Assembly (NCBI RefSeq): GCF_003946265.1
Contig: NZ_RHNO01000004.1
Coordinates: forward strand, 62,001 to 126,000
Reading direction: 5' to 3'
Source: Levilactobacillus yonginensis
GTDB lineage: Bacteria; Bacillota; Bacilli; Lactobacillales; Lactobacillaceae
Length of the DNA: 64,000 nucleotides
Within the stretch, counting starts at the first letter, position 1. Each line of letters opens with the position of its first letter. This document shows, piece by piece, positions 57,622-64,000 of the stretch. The notes below the pieces were generated by a model that ran no database searches, had not been told where the DNA came from, and saw only the letters and a list, made by a program, of their open reading frames with translations. A program made the position numbers and the translations under genes.

Positions 57622-58699
57622 TGTTCTTCAGGTCTTCAAGCTTAGCGGCTTGGTCAGACAAAATCAGTGCATCGATGATGTCGTCCATTTCACCGTTCAT
57701 GACCCGGTCAAGTTTGTTCAAGGTCAACCCAATTCGGTGATCGGTCACCCGGTTTTGTGGGTAATTGTAGGTCCGAATCCGTTCAGAACGGTCCCCGGTC
57801 CCCACAGCTGACTTCCGTTCAGCGTTGTAGGCATCCTCTTCTTGTTGCTTGTAGTAATCGTAGACCCGGGCTCGTAAAATAGTCATGGCCTTGGCCCGGT
57901 TTTGTTGTTGTGATCGTTCGTCTTGCATGGCCACCACGATACCAGTTGGCAAGTGGGTCATCCGCACGGCTGAAGAAGTCTTGTTGATATGTTGGCCACC
58001 GGCACCGGATGAACGATAAACGTCAGTCCGAATATCCTTAGGGTCAATATCGATATCAACGTCTTCTTCTTCAGGCATAACACCGACAGTGGCAGTACTG
58101 GTGTGAACCCTACCAGCTGATTCAGTAGCGGGTACCCGTTGAACCCGGTGCGCACCGTTTTCATACTTCAGCTTGGAATAAACCTTGTCACCGGTAATCA
58201 TCAAAACGATTTCCTTGAAACCGCCAACTTCGGTGGCATTCTCATCAACCACTTCAATCGACCACCCTTGGCGTTCGGCGTACTTGGAGTACATGCTGAA
58301 GAGGTCAGCAGCAAATAAACTGGCTTCATCCCCACCAGCAGCCCCGTGAATTTCCATGATGATGTTCTTATCATCGTTAGGGTCTTTAGGTAAGAGTAAG
58401 ACTTTAATGTCGTCTTCCAACTTCGTCTTTTGATCGTTTAAATCTTTCAGCTCTTCTTTGACCATGGCATCCATGTCATCGTCCAGTTTTTCGCGGAGCA
58501 TTTCATCGTCATCAGCGATTTGCTGGGTGACGCTTTGGTATTGGTGATATTTGTCCACCGTTTCCCGCAACTCCCCTTCTTCTTTGGAGAGTTTCATAAA
58601 TTTTTGCGTGTCAGCAATCACTTCAGGATCACTGATTAATTCATTCAGCTCGTCATAGCGATCCGCTACGGCTTGGAGCTTGTCAAACATTTCATCCAT
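57614..58699 (-). CDS. prfA: peptide chain release factor 1
   Basis: 361 residues. GGQ motif in [17 protein letters not shown] and codon-recognition PAT in [18 protein letters not shown], which mark RF1 (UAA/UAG). AAGAGG before ATG. Followed by prmC, its modifying enzyme. Confidence 0.98.
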   Translation of the reverse strand: MDEMFDKLQAVADRYDELNELISDPEVIADTQKFMKLSKEEGELRETVDKYHQYQSVTQQIADDDEMLREKLDDDMDAMVKEELKDLNDQKTKLEDDIKVLLLPKDPNDDKNIIMEIHGAAGGDEASLFAADLFSMYSKYAERQGWSIEVVDENATEVGGFKEIVLMITGDKVYSKLKYENGAHRVQRVPATESAGRVHTSTATVGVMPEEEDVDIDIDPKDIRTDVYRSSGAGGQHINKTSSAVRMTHLPTGIVVAMQDERSQQQNRAKAMTILRARVYDYYKQQEEDAYNAERKSAVGTGDRSERIRTYNYPQNRVTDHRIGLTLNKLDRVMNGEMDDIIDALILSDQAAKLEDLKNNG

Positions 58700-58866
58700 T
58701 CGATTTAACCTCTTTCATATCTTTAAGCGTCATTAAAATCGTATCTGCAATGACAATTTCTACATTAAATAACTAATCCACATTTCAAACTAACGACCAT
58801 TTTCTGGCTAAGCTGGCCCAACCACGTCGTAAACGTTGCTGCTAGCACGCTTGCCGAGTCGTCGCA

Positions 58867-59451
58867 TTACTTGCCGATTTGATCCATTGGTGGGTTGAAG
58901 TAGTGACGACGGCAGACGGGATAATACGTTTCGTTACCGCCGATTTGAACCTGTTCGCCTTCATAGACGGGCGCATTGTCATGAAACCGGAGATTCATGA
59001 TGGCCTTCTTGGTACAGAACCAGCAAATCGTCTTCATTTCTTCGAGTTTATCCGCGTACAGCATCAGATACTTAGACCCTTCAAACAACTCATTACGGAA
59101 ATCATTCTTCAAACCAAACGTCATCACGGGGATGTGCAACTCATCAACCACCTTAGCCAGCTGCAACACGTGGGCCTTGGTTAAGAATTGTGCTTCATCG
59201 ATCAAAACACAGTTAGCTTTTGCGTCGATACGTTCAATTTCCTCATACAGGTTTGTCTCCTTAAAGATTGGACGAGCTGCCCGCTTTAGCCCAATCCGAC
59301 TGGTGATGTAACCCACGCCATCGCGCGTATCTAACCCACTGGTCATAATAATGACTCGCTTGTCTTGTTCCTCATAGTTATGAGCGACCTTCAAAATTTC
59401 AATGCTCTTCCCACTATTCATTGCACCGTACCGAAAAAACAGCTGCGCCAC
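58867..59451 (-). CDS. tdk: thymidine kinase
   Basis: 194-residue type II enzyme. P-loop GAMNSGKS at 9-16, [11 protein letters not shown], and zinc cysteines CWFC and CRRHY in the lasso region. GTG start at 59451. First gene of tdk-prfA-prmC-ywlC; the 167-bp gap to prfA shows no terminator. Confidence 0.96.
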   Translation of the reverse strand: MAQLFFRYGAMNSGKSIEILKVAHNYEEQDKRVIIMTSGLDTRDGVGYITSRIGLKRAARPIFKETNLYEEIERIDAKANCVLIDEAQFLTKAHVLQLAKVVDELHIPVMTFGLKNDFRNELFEGSKYLMLYADKLEEMKTICWFCTKKAIMNLRFHDNAPVYEGEQVQIGGNETYYPVCRRHYFNPPMDQIGK

Positions 59452-59482
59452 GTTACTCCCACCTTTTTGACAGTTTCTATCT

Positions 59483-59488
59483 ATTATA
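59483..59488 (-). promoter_or_regulatory. -10 element for tdk
   Basis: Minus strand TATAAT, 32 bases before the GTG; -35 poor. Confidence 0.5.
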
Positions 59489-59583
59489 GCTGATTAGTCC
59501 TTAAAATTCGACCGTCGTTCCTGCAAACTTTCCTTGCGTTTTCGCAAAATTGAGGCAGGTTTCTCCCCTAAACGTTGAAAAAA

Positions 59584-59592
59584 TGCTAGAAT
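59584..59592 (+). promoter_or_regulatory. extended -10 promoter for murT-gatD
   Basis: TGC (59584-59586) plus TAGAAT (59587-59592), about 67 bases before murT. Confidence 0.5.
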
Positions 59593-59658
59593 TAAGGCTT
59601 GGATATTCAATAGTACGATATTAAAAAAATCTTGTCGTGATTAAGGAGCGAAATGTTC

Positions 59659-61008
59659 ATGTCATTCAGAAGCGGCTTTGCCACCTTCGCCGGGAAATCC
59701 TCTTACTGGTTTCTCCACACATTTCTACACGGAGGGAGTTCCCTCCCCGGAAAAATTACGTTAAAACTTGACCCCAACATTCTGAAAAGTTTGGGCGCCA
59801 AGTACGACGTTATTGTTATTACAGGAACTAACGGGAAAACGCTGACCACCGCACTGACGGTCTCCGTTCTCCACGAAAAGTACCCCACTATTCTGACGAA
59901 CCCGACCGGTTCTAACATGGAACAGGGAATCGTGACCACCTTCCTGAACGCCAAGAACCCCAAGACTGGGCGCCCATTGGCCGTCTTAGAGGTCGATGAA
60001 GCTAACGTCATCAAGGTCACCCAATACATTGAACCTAAGGCGTTCGTCTTCACCAATATTTTCCGGGACCAGATGGACCGTTATGGTGAAATCTACACCA
60101 CTTATCAGAAGATTTTGGACGGGGTCGCTCTGGCTCCCAACGCGACGATTATTGCCAATGGCGATTCACCTATTTTCCACTCTAAAGAATTGCCGAATCC
60201 CATTCAATACTATGGGTTCGATAACGAACCAGATGGTGACTTCAAGGCTAAGCCCAACACGGACGGCGTGCTATGTCCCAACTGTGAACATATTCTGCAC
60301 TACCATTCACTGACTTACAGTAATCAAGGTAAGTACTTCTGCCCTAACTGCGGCTTCTCCCGGCCAGAGTTGACTTACCGCTTGACCAAATTAGGCGAGC
60401 AAACGCCAACGTCCTCGGAGTTTGACGTTGACAACCATCCCTTCAAGATTCAGGTCGGTGGGACTTATAACATCTACAACGCACTCGCAGCGTACTCAGT
60501 CGGTCGCTTCATGGGCGTTGATCCTGATCTGATTGCCAAGGCCTTTGATACGAACGAACAGGTCTTTGGTCGGCAAGAAGTCATCAACGTTGATGGCAAA
60601 CACGTGACCATCATTCTAGTCAAGAACCCCGTTGGCTTAGATCAAGTTCTACACATGATTGGCACGGACACGCACCCCTTCTCACTGGTGGGTTTACTCA
60701 ATGCTAACTATGCGGATGGTATCGACACCAGTTGGATCTGGGATGGTGACTTTGAACAGCTAACCAACCGGGAAATTCCAACCGTCATCACTGGTGGTGA
60801 ACGCTATAAGGACATCACGTTCCGGTTGAAGGTTGCGGGTATTCCCGACGAGAATCACATCGTGGAACCCGACTTAGAAAAAGTGGTCGACCAAATCAAA
60901 CAGGTCTCCACTGATCACGTTTACGTACTGGCTACCTACACGGCGATGCTTCAGTTACGAAAGATTTTGGCCTCAAAGGGCTACATCAAGGAGGGACTCG
61001 GCGTATGA
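59659..61008 (+). CDS. murT: lipid II isoglutaminyl synthase, MurT subunit
   Basis: 449-residue Mur-ligase-like subunit that activates the D-Glu carboxylate of lipid II for amidation. P-loop GTNGKT at 56-61, DQMDRYGEIYTTY, and a Cys4 zinc ribbon CPNC...CPNC at about 202-226, typical of MurT. C-terminal DUF1727 domain. Start set at ATG 59659 with AAGGAG 10 bases upstream; ATG 59653 is only 4 bases from it. ATGA overlap with gatD. Confidence 0.95.
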   Translation: MSFRSGFATFAGKSSYWFLHTFLHGGSSLPGKITLKLDPNILKSLGAKYDVIVITGTNGKTLTTALTVSVLHEKYPTILTNPTGSNMEQGIVTTFLNAKNPKTGRPLAVLEVDEANVIKVTQYIEPKAFVFTNIFRDQMDRYGEIYTTYQKILDGVALAPNATIIANGDSPIFHSKELPNPIQYYGFDNEPDGDFKAKPNTDGVLCPNCEHILHYHSLTYSNQGKYFCPNCGFSRPELTYRLTKLGEQTPTSSEFDVDNHPFKIQVGGTYNIYNALAAYSVGRFMGVDPDLIAKAFDTNEQVFGRQEVINVDGKHVTIILVKNPVGLDQVLHMIGTDTHPFSLVGLLNANYADGIDTSWIWDGDFEQLTNREIPTVITGGERYKDITFRLKVAGIPDENHIVEPDLEKVVDQIKQVSTDHVYVLATYTAMLQLRKILASKGYIKEGLGV

Positions 61009-61709
61009 CCTACGAATTAAACGTCGCTCATCTCTATGGCGACCTCATGAACACTTACGGGGATGTCGGTAATATTTTGGCACTTAACTACTATGCCAAA
61101 CAAATGGACGTCCAGCTGAACGTTAAAATTGTCAGCTTGGAAGAAGATTTTAAAGCCGCCGATTACGACCTCGCCTTCTTTGGCGGTGGCCAAGACTTTG
61201 AACAAACCATCGTCTCCCAAGACATTCAGACGAAAAAGGCTGAGCTGACTAAGTTCATCGAGTCAGACGGTCCCCTATTGGCCATCTGTGGGGGCTTCCA
61301 GTTATTGGGCCACTACTATATCGGCGCTGATGGTGAAAAGCTACCTGGTATTGGGGCCCTTGACCACTATACCGACAAGCAAGATAACCACCGATTTATT
61401 GGGGATATTGTCATCAAAAACCAGGAAACTGGCGAAACCTATCACGGATTTGAAAATCATCAGGGAATCACCTTCCTTGGTAAAGGTGAACGGCCATTAG
61501 GCAATGTGGTATCTGGTAAAGGAAATAACGGTGAGGATGGGACGGAAGGCGCAATTTACAAGAACGTCTACTGCTCCTACTTCCATGGCCCAATCCTGAC
61601 CCGGAACGGTGACATTGCCAAGCACCTCTTGGTGGCCGCCCTCAAACGTAAATATCCGGATGCCGACTTTTCTCAACAAGCAGCTTTACCAATTCCAGCA
61701 ACGTTTTAA
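61005..61709 (+). CDS. gatD: lipid II isoglutaminyl synthase, glutaminase subunit GatD
   Basis: 234-residue class I glutamine amidotransferase feeding ammonia to MurT. Nucleophile Cys95 in LLAICGGFQLLG; His in YCSYFHGPIL. Overlaps murT by 4 bases, so the two subunits are coupled. Amidated lipid II supports crosslinking and beta-lactam and lysozyme resistance in Gram-positives. Confidence 0.95.
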   Translation: MTYELNVAHLYGDLMNTYGDVGNILALNYYAKQMDVQLNVKIVSLEEDFKAADYDLAFFGGGQDFEQTIVSQDIQTKKAELTKFIESDGPLLAICGGFQLLGHYYIGADGEKLPGIGALDHYTDKQDNHRFIGDIVIKNQETGETYHGFENHQGITFLGKGERPLGNVVSGKGNNGEDGTEGAIYKNVYCSYFHGPILTRNGDIAKHLLVAALKRKYPDADFSQQAALPIPATF

Positions 61710-61712
61710 CCA

Positions 61713-61757
61713 AAAACCACTCCAGCAGATTGTAACAGTCTGCCGAAGTGGTTTTTT
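61713..61757 (+). terminator. terminator after gatD
   Basis: AACCACT pairs with AGTGGTT, with inner GCAGAT/GTCTGC pairing, then TTTT. Confidence 0.85.
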
Positions 61758-61790
61758 AATTACGATGATAATGTCTAACTTACAAGCCGT

Positions 61791-62915
61791 TTACTGACGC
61801 TTTTTAAAGACTGAAATAAACGCAAATACTGTGACAACGATGCAACCGATAATCGTGATCCAAGCGCTAATACCATATCCAGCACTAAAGAACGAGTTGG
61901 AAACACCGCCGCCTATCTCACTGTAGAGTTCACTAAACAGCAAAATATACACGATATCATTGATGATGGCCATCACAATGTTAATAATCCGAGCTATCCG
62001 ACTTGGCAGAATACCCAGAACTAACGTTACAATTGGCAATACCGTCAAAATAACCAACAGTGTCATGGCATTCTGGCTAAAGTAATTTCCAAATTGTAAC
62101 GTCTTGGCCAAACTCACACCAGCCGAATTGCCAAAGAAACTTTCAGAGGCTTGGAAATAGGGCCCAACGTAAATGGCACCTAAGACAGCTAAGGAACCCA
62201 AGACAACCATAATTTCGGTCAATCCCATGGTCAGACTGCCCTGGTTAGTTGGAACCGCCATGCCGGCCTGTCCGTTACTTGGTTGCGTTCCCGTAGCCGT
62301 TGATTGTTTAAAGGTCGACGCCGTCTTTGCCTGGATGTTCTGGTTGAACTGTGTCCGATACTCTGGGTCTTGATAGTAGCGGTTAACCTTTTGTTCGAAC
62401 CTAGTGGCACCAGTGCCATAAATGCCAGCTACGAGATACAAAATAACAATTAATAAGAGAATTAGCCACCACACAATGTGGGCTGCTGTGAATGTAAATA
62501 ATAGAAATAATACCAAGACGCCCAGCCCAGCAGTCACCAGGTTGTTGTGAATCCACACGCCAATGTGGCCCAAGTTGGTTAGATTCAACATCAATTCTTG
62601 GTTTCCAGCATGGGTCACCTGGTTACTCGTTGCTTGTGCATTGCCAGTAGCCTGTGATAGTGACTCCCGAGTAGCTTGTGGTTGTTCGGTCTGTTCATTA
62701 GCCTGTGCTTGTCCCACCGTGGCTTGCCCAGCGGTATTTTGAGCCATTGTTGCTTGTGGCTGTGATTGCTGGGGTTGCTCTGGTTTTGGTTGAGATTGCG
62801 GCGTTGGTTGACCCTCACGAACTAAGCTGTGCCCACATTGCGGACAAAACTTTCCGTGTTCGACGTTTTCCCGACCACACTGTGAACAGAACCGCAGCAA
62901 GGTTTGATTATCCAT
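61791..62915 (-). CDS. zinc-ribbon membrane protein with Gln-rich linker
   Basis: 374 residues. A Cys4 zinc ribbon at the N-terminus (CSQCG at 10-14, CPQCG at 24-28), a Gln/Ala/Thr-rich low-complexity linker (about 40-105), two helices near 125-165, then four more helices in the C-terminal half. The architecture recalls zinc-ribbon domain proteins of lactobacilli with unknown roles, sometimes annotated as zinc_ribbon_2 proteins. No enzymatic motif. Single gene, divergent side of gatD. Confidence 0.78.
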   Translation of the reverse strand: MDNQTLLRFCSQCGRENVEHGKFCPQCGHSLVREGQPTPQSQPKPEQPQQSQPQATMAQNTAGQATVGQAQANEQTEQPQATRESLSQATGNAQATSNQVTHAGNQELMLNLTNLGHIGVWIHNNLVTAGLGVLVLFLLFTFTAAHIVWWLILLLIVILYLVAGIYGTGATRFEQKVNRYYQDPEYRTQFNQNIQAKTASTFKQSTATGTQPSNGQAGMAVPTNQGSLTMGLTEIMVVLGSLAVLGAIYVGPYFQASESFFGNSAGVSLAKTLQFGNYFSQNAMTLLVILTVLPIVTLVLGILPSRIARIINIVMAIINDIVYILLFSELYSEIGGGVSNSFFSAGYGISAWITIIGCIVVTVFAFISVFKKRQ

Positions 62916-63155
62916 CTAGTATCTTCCCCTTTTATACATTTTATTTTTGAATTACCTTCTAAGTATAAAACACCTGGACATCGTTTAGCTACAGTTTTAT
63001 TCACATTCCTTAACCATTTTGCCTGTAAGCGATTTCTATTCCCAATAAAAACACGCGGGATATTAAGGTTGATTGTCGCCAATCATGCCAATTTAACCAA
63101 ACAATCAGGGCCTGGAACAAAAGTCCCAAGCCCTTACACACGCACCAGTAAGTAA
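62916..63155. other. intergenic region between the zinc-ribbon gene and the hydrolase gene
   Basis: AT-rich; holds the promoter of the zinc-ribbon gene (not fixed) and, at 63097-63134, a minus-strand hairpin AGGGCTTGGGAC...GTTCCAGGCCCT that could end the hydrolase transcript. Confidence 0.5.
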
Positions 63156-64000
63156 TTATTTTTCAGCTAAATAGGTCCCAATGACCGCATTTCGCTGGTC
63201 GAGGTAAAACTCGTTTGGTGCGTCTGGATGGATCCGATTTGACAGAAATACCATGGCCTGTTGCTGCTGGGGGTCCAGCACCAAATAGGTCCCGGTAAAG
63301 CCCGAATGCCAGATGATTCGATGTGGCTGCGGCCACTGTGTCCCCGCTAACGCCCATCCAAGAGACCGGCCCGCGGTCCCCGTAGGCGTCCAGTCGGTGG
63401 TCAATCGGTGAAGCCAAGCTGGCGGTAACACGCTGGCGACCTGCTCAGGATTCAGATAGGCGTGACAAAAGGTTGCCAAATCGTCGGTCGTACTGAATAG
63501 CCCCGCCGACCCACAACGCCGCTGTAAGACGTAGCCCTTAGGGTCGTGCACAACACCTCGGACTAAACCGCGGTCAGTCGTCAGTTCGGTCGGTACACAA
63601 GCCAACGGATTCCCCGGGGTGAACGTACTGTGCGTCATCCCTAGGGGGTTCAGTACGCGTTTTTGGGCAGCCACCTGAATTGGCTCGCCTAATATTTTCT
63701 CAACAATCCAGCCTAAGAAAATATAGTTAACATCGGCGTAAACCATTTTCCGATTAAAGTTGGGGCCCACGTGGAGCTGCAGCAACCCAGCTGTCAGGTC
63801 CGCTGCCCCCAACTGGTTACGATTGGGGATGTAACCCACGATGCCGGACGTGTGCGTTAATAAATGTCGCACCGTCACCCGCCGATCCTGCCATTCTGGT
63901 AACCAATCTGATAAACGGTCCGTGAGTTGTAGCCGCCCTTGGGCTAATAGCTGGAGAACCACTGTCAGCGTCCCCACGACCTTCGTTAACGATGCCACGT
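63156..64000 (-). CDS. serine hydrolase, beta-lactamase/penicillin-binding-like (partial)
   Basis: Truncated at the window end: the 5' part is missing. The visible 281 codons contain SLTK (SxxK nucleophile), YADVNY (YxN) and HSGFTG in place of KTG, the three motifs of class C beta-lactamase-like esterases. Such enzymes in lactobacilli are often secreted D,D-peptidase or esterase types; substrate unknown. The apparent start codon is only a GTG before ASLTK, so the true start lies beyond 64000. Confidence 0.85.
   Translation of the reverse strand, partial: VASLTKVVGTLTVVLQLLAQGRLQLTDRLSDWLPEWQDRRVTVRHLLTHTSGIVGYIPNRNQLGAADLTAGLLQLHVGPNFNRKMVYADVNYIFLGWIVEKILGEPIQVAAQKRVLNPLGMTHSTFTPGNPLACVPTELTTDRGLVRGVVHDPKGYVLQRRCGSAGLFSTTDDLATFCHAYLNPEQVASVLPPAWLHRLTTDWTPTGTAGRSLGWALAGTQWPQPHRIIWHSGFTGTYLVLDPQQQQAMVFLSNRIHPDAPNEFYLDQRNAVIGTYLAEK

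Overview
The window is a 64 kb, mostly core-genome stretch from a low-to-medium GC lactic acid bacterium of the family Lactobacillaceae, closest in feel to Levilactobacillus and relatives. Support comes from gene content and order (ymfF-ymfH-rodZ-pgsA-cinA-recA-rny-ymdB; upp-atpBEFHAGDC; tdk-prfA-prmC-ywlC-glyA; murT-gatD), strong AGGAGG ribosome binding sites, extended -10 promoters (TGnTATAAT), T-box leaders and small DUF families (DUF2969, DUF1146, DUF1054, DUF2785) typical of lactobacilli. Genus-level placement is inference. I saw no tRNA or rRNA gene, CRISPR array, insertion sequence or prophage.

Layout. 1-9.8 kb (minus strand): M16 peptidase-like pair, rodZ, pgsA, cinA, recA with a LexA-type SOS box, rny and ymdB. 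9.8-12.45 kb: a three-gene polar amino acid ABC transporter behind a T-box leader whose specifier reads CAC (His) and which carries a second antiterminator/terminator module. 12.46-21.9 kb: valS (T-box, specifier GUA), folC, radC, mreBCD and minCD, an elongation and division-site cluster. 21.9-27.5 kb: tpx, a roughly 630-bp non-coding region with a diverged inverted repeat, thiI-nifS for tRNA thiolation, and ezrA. 27.6-30.2 kb (plus strand): a free-methionine sulfoxide reductase, rpsD and two AT-rich genes for small secreted basic proteins, the only clearly accessory-looking island.

30.2-41.3 kb: AI-2E-type transporter and DUF1054 (minus); yueI and rarA (plus); a non-coding RNA matching the Lacto-usp/6S context, then a small membrane protein and a universal stress protein; an XRE-TPR regulator, a membrane-anchored GdpD enzyme, ddl, DUF2785 and an SPFH protein (minus). 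41.4-46.4 kb: an orphan short GcvH, rodA, DUF2969, yidD, mbl, murA, DUF1146. 46.9-59.5 kb: the complete F1Fo ATP synthase operon, upp, glyA, ywlC, prmC, prfA, tdk. 59.6-64 kb: murT-gatD (lipid II amidation, plus), a zinc-ribbon membrane protein and the truncated end of a serine beta-lactamase-like hydrolase (minus).

Functionally the window centres on cell shape and wall synthesis (rodZ, mreBCD, mbl, rodA, murA, ddl, murT-gatD), division placement (minCD, ezrA), DNA repair (recA, cinA, radC, rarA), energy (ATP synthase) and translation (valS, rpsD, prfA-prmC, thiI, ywlC). The points most worth a second look are the tandem His T-box leader, the Lacto-usp/6S RNA, the inverted repeat at 22.6-23.0 kb, the secreted protein pair and a CRP-like palindrome in the leader of the SPFH gene. 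Many start codons were moved to the position supported by a ribosome binding site; each entry says so.
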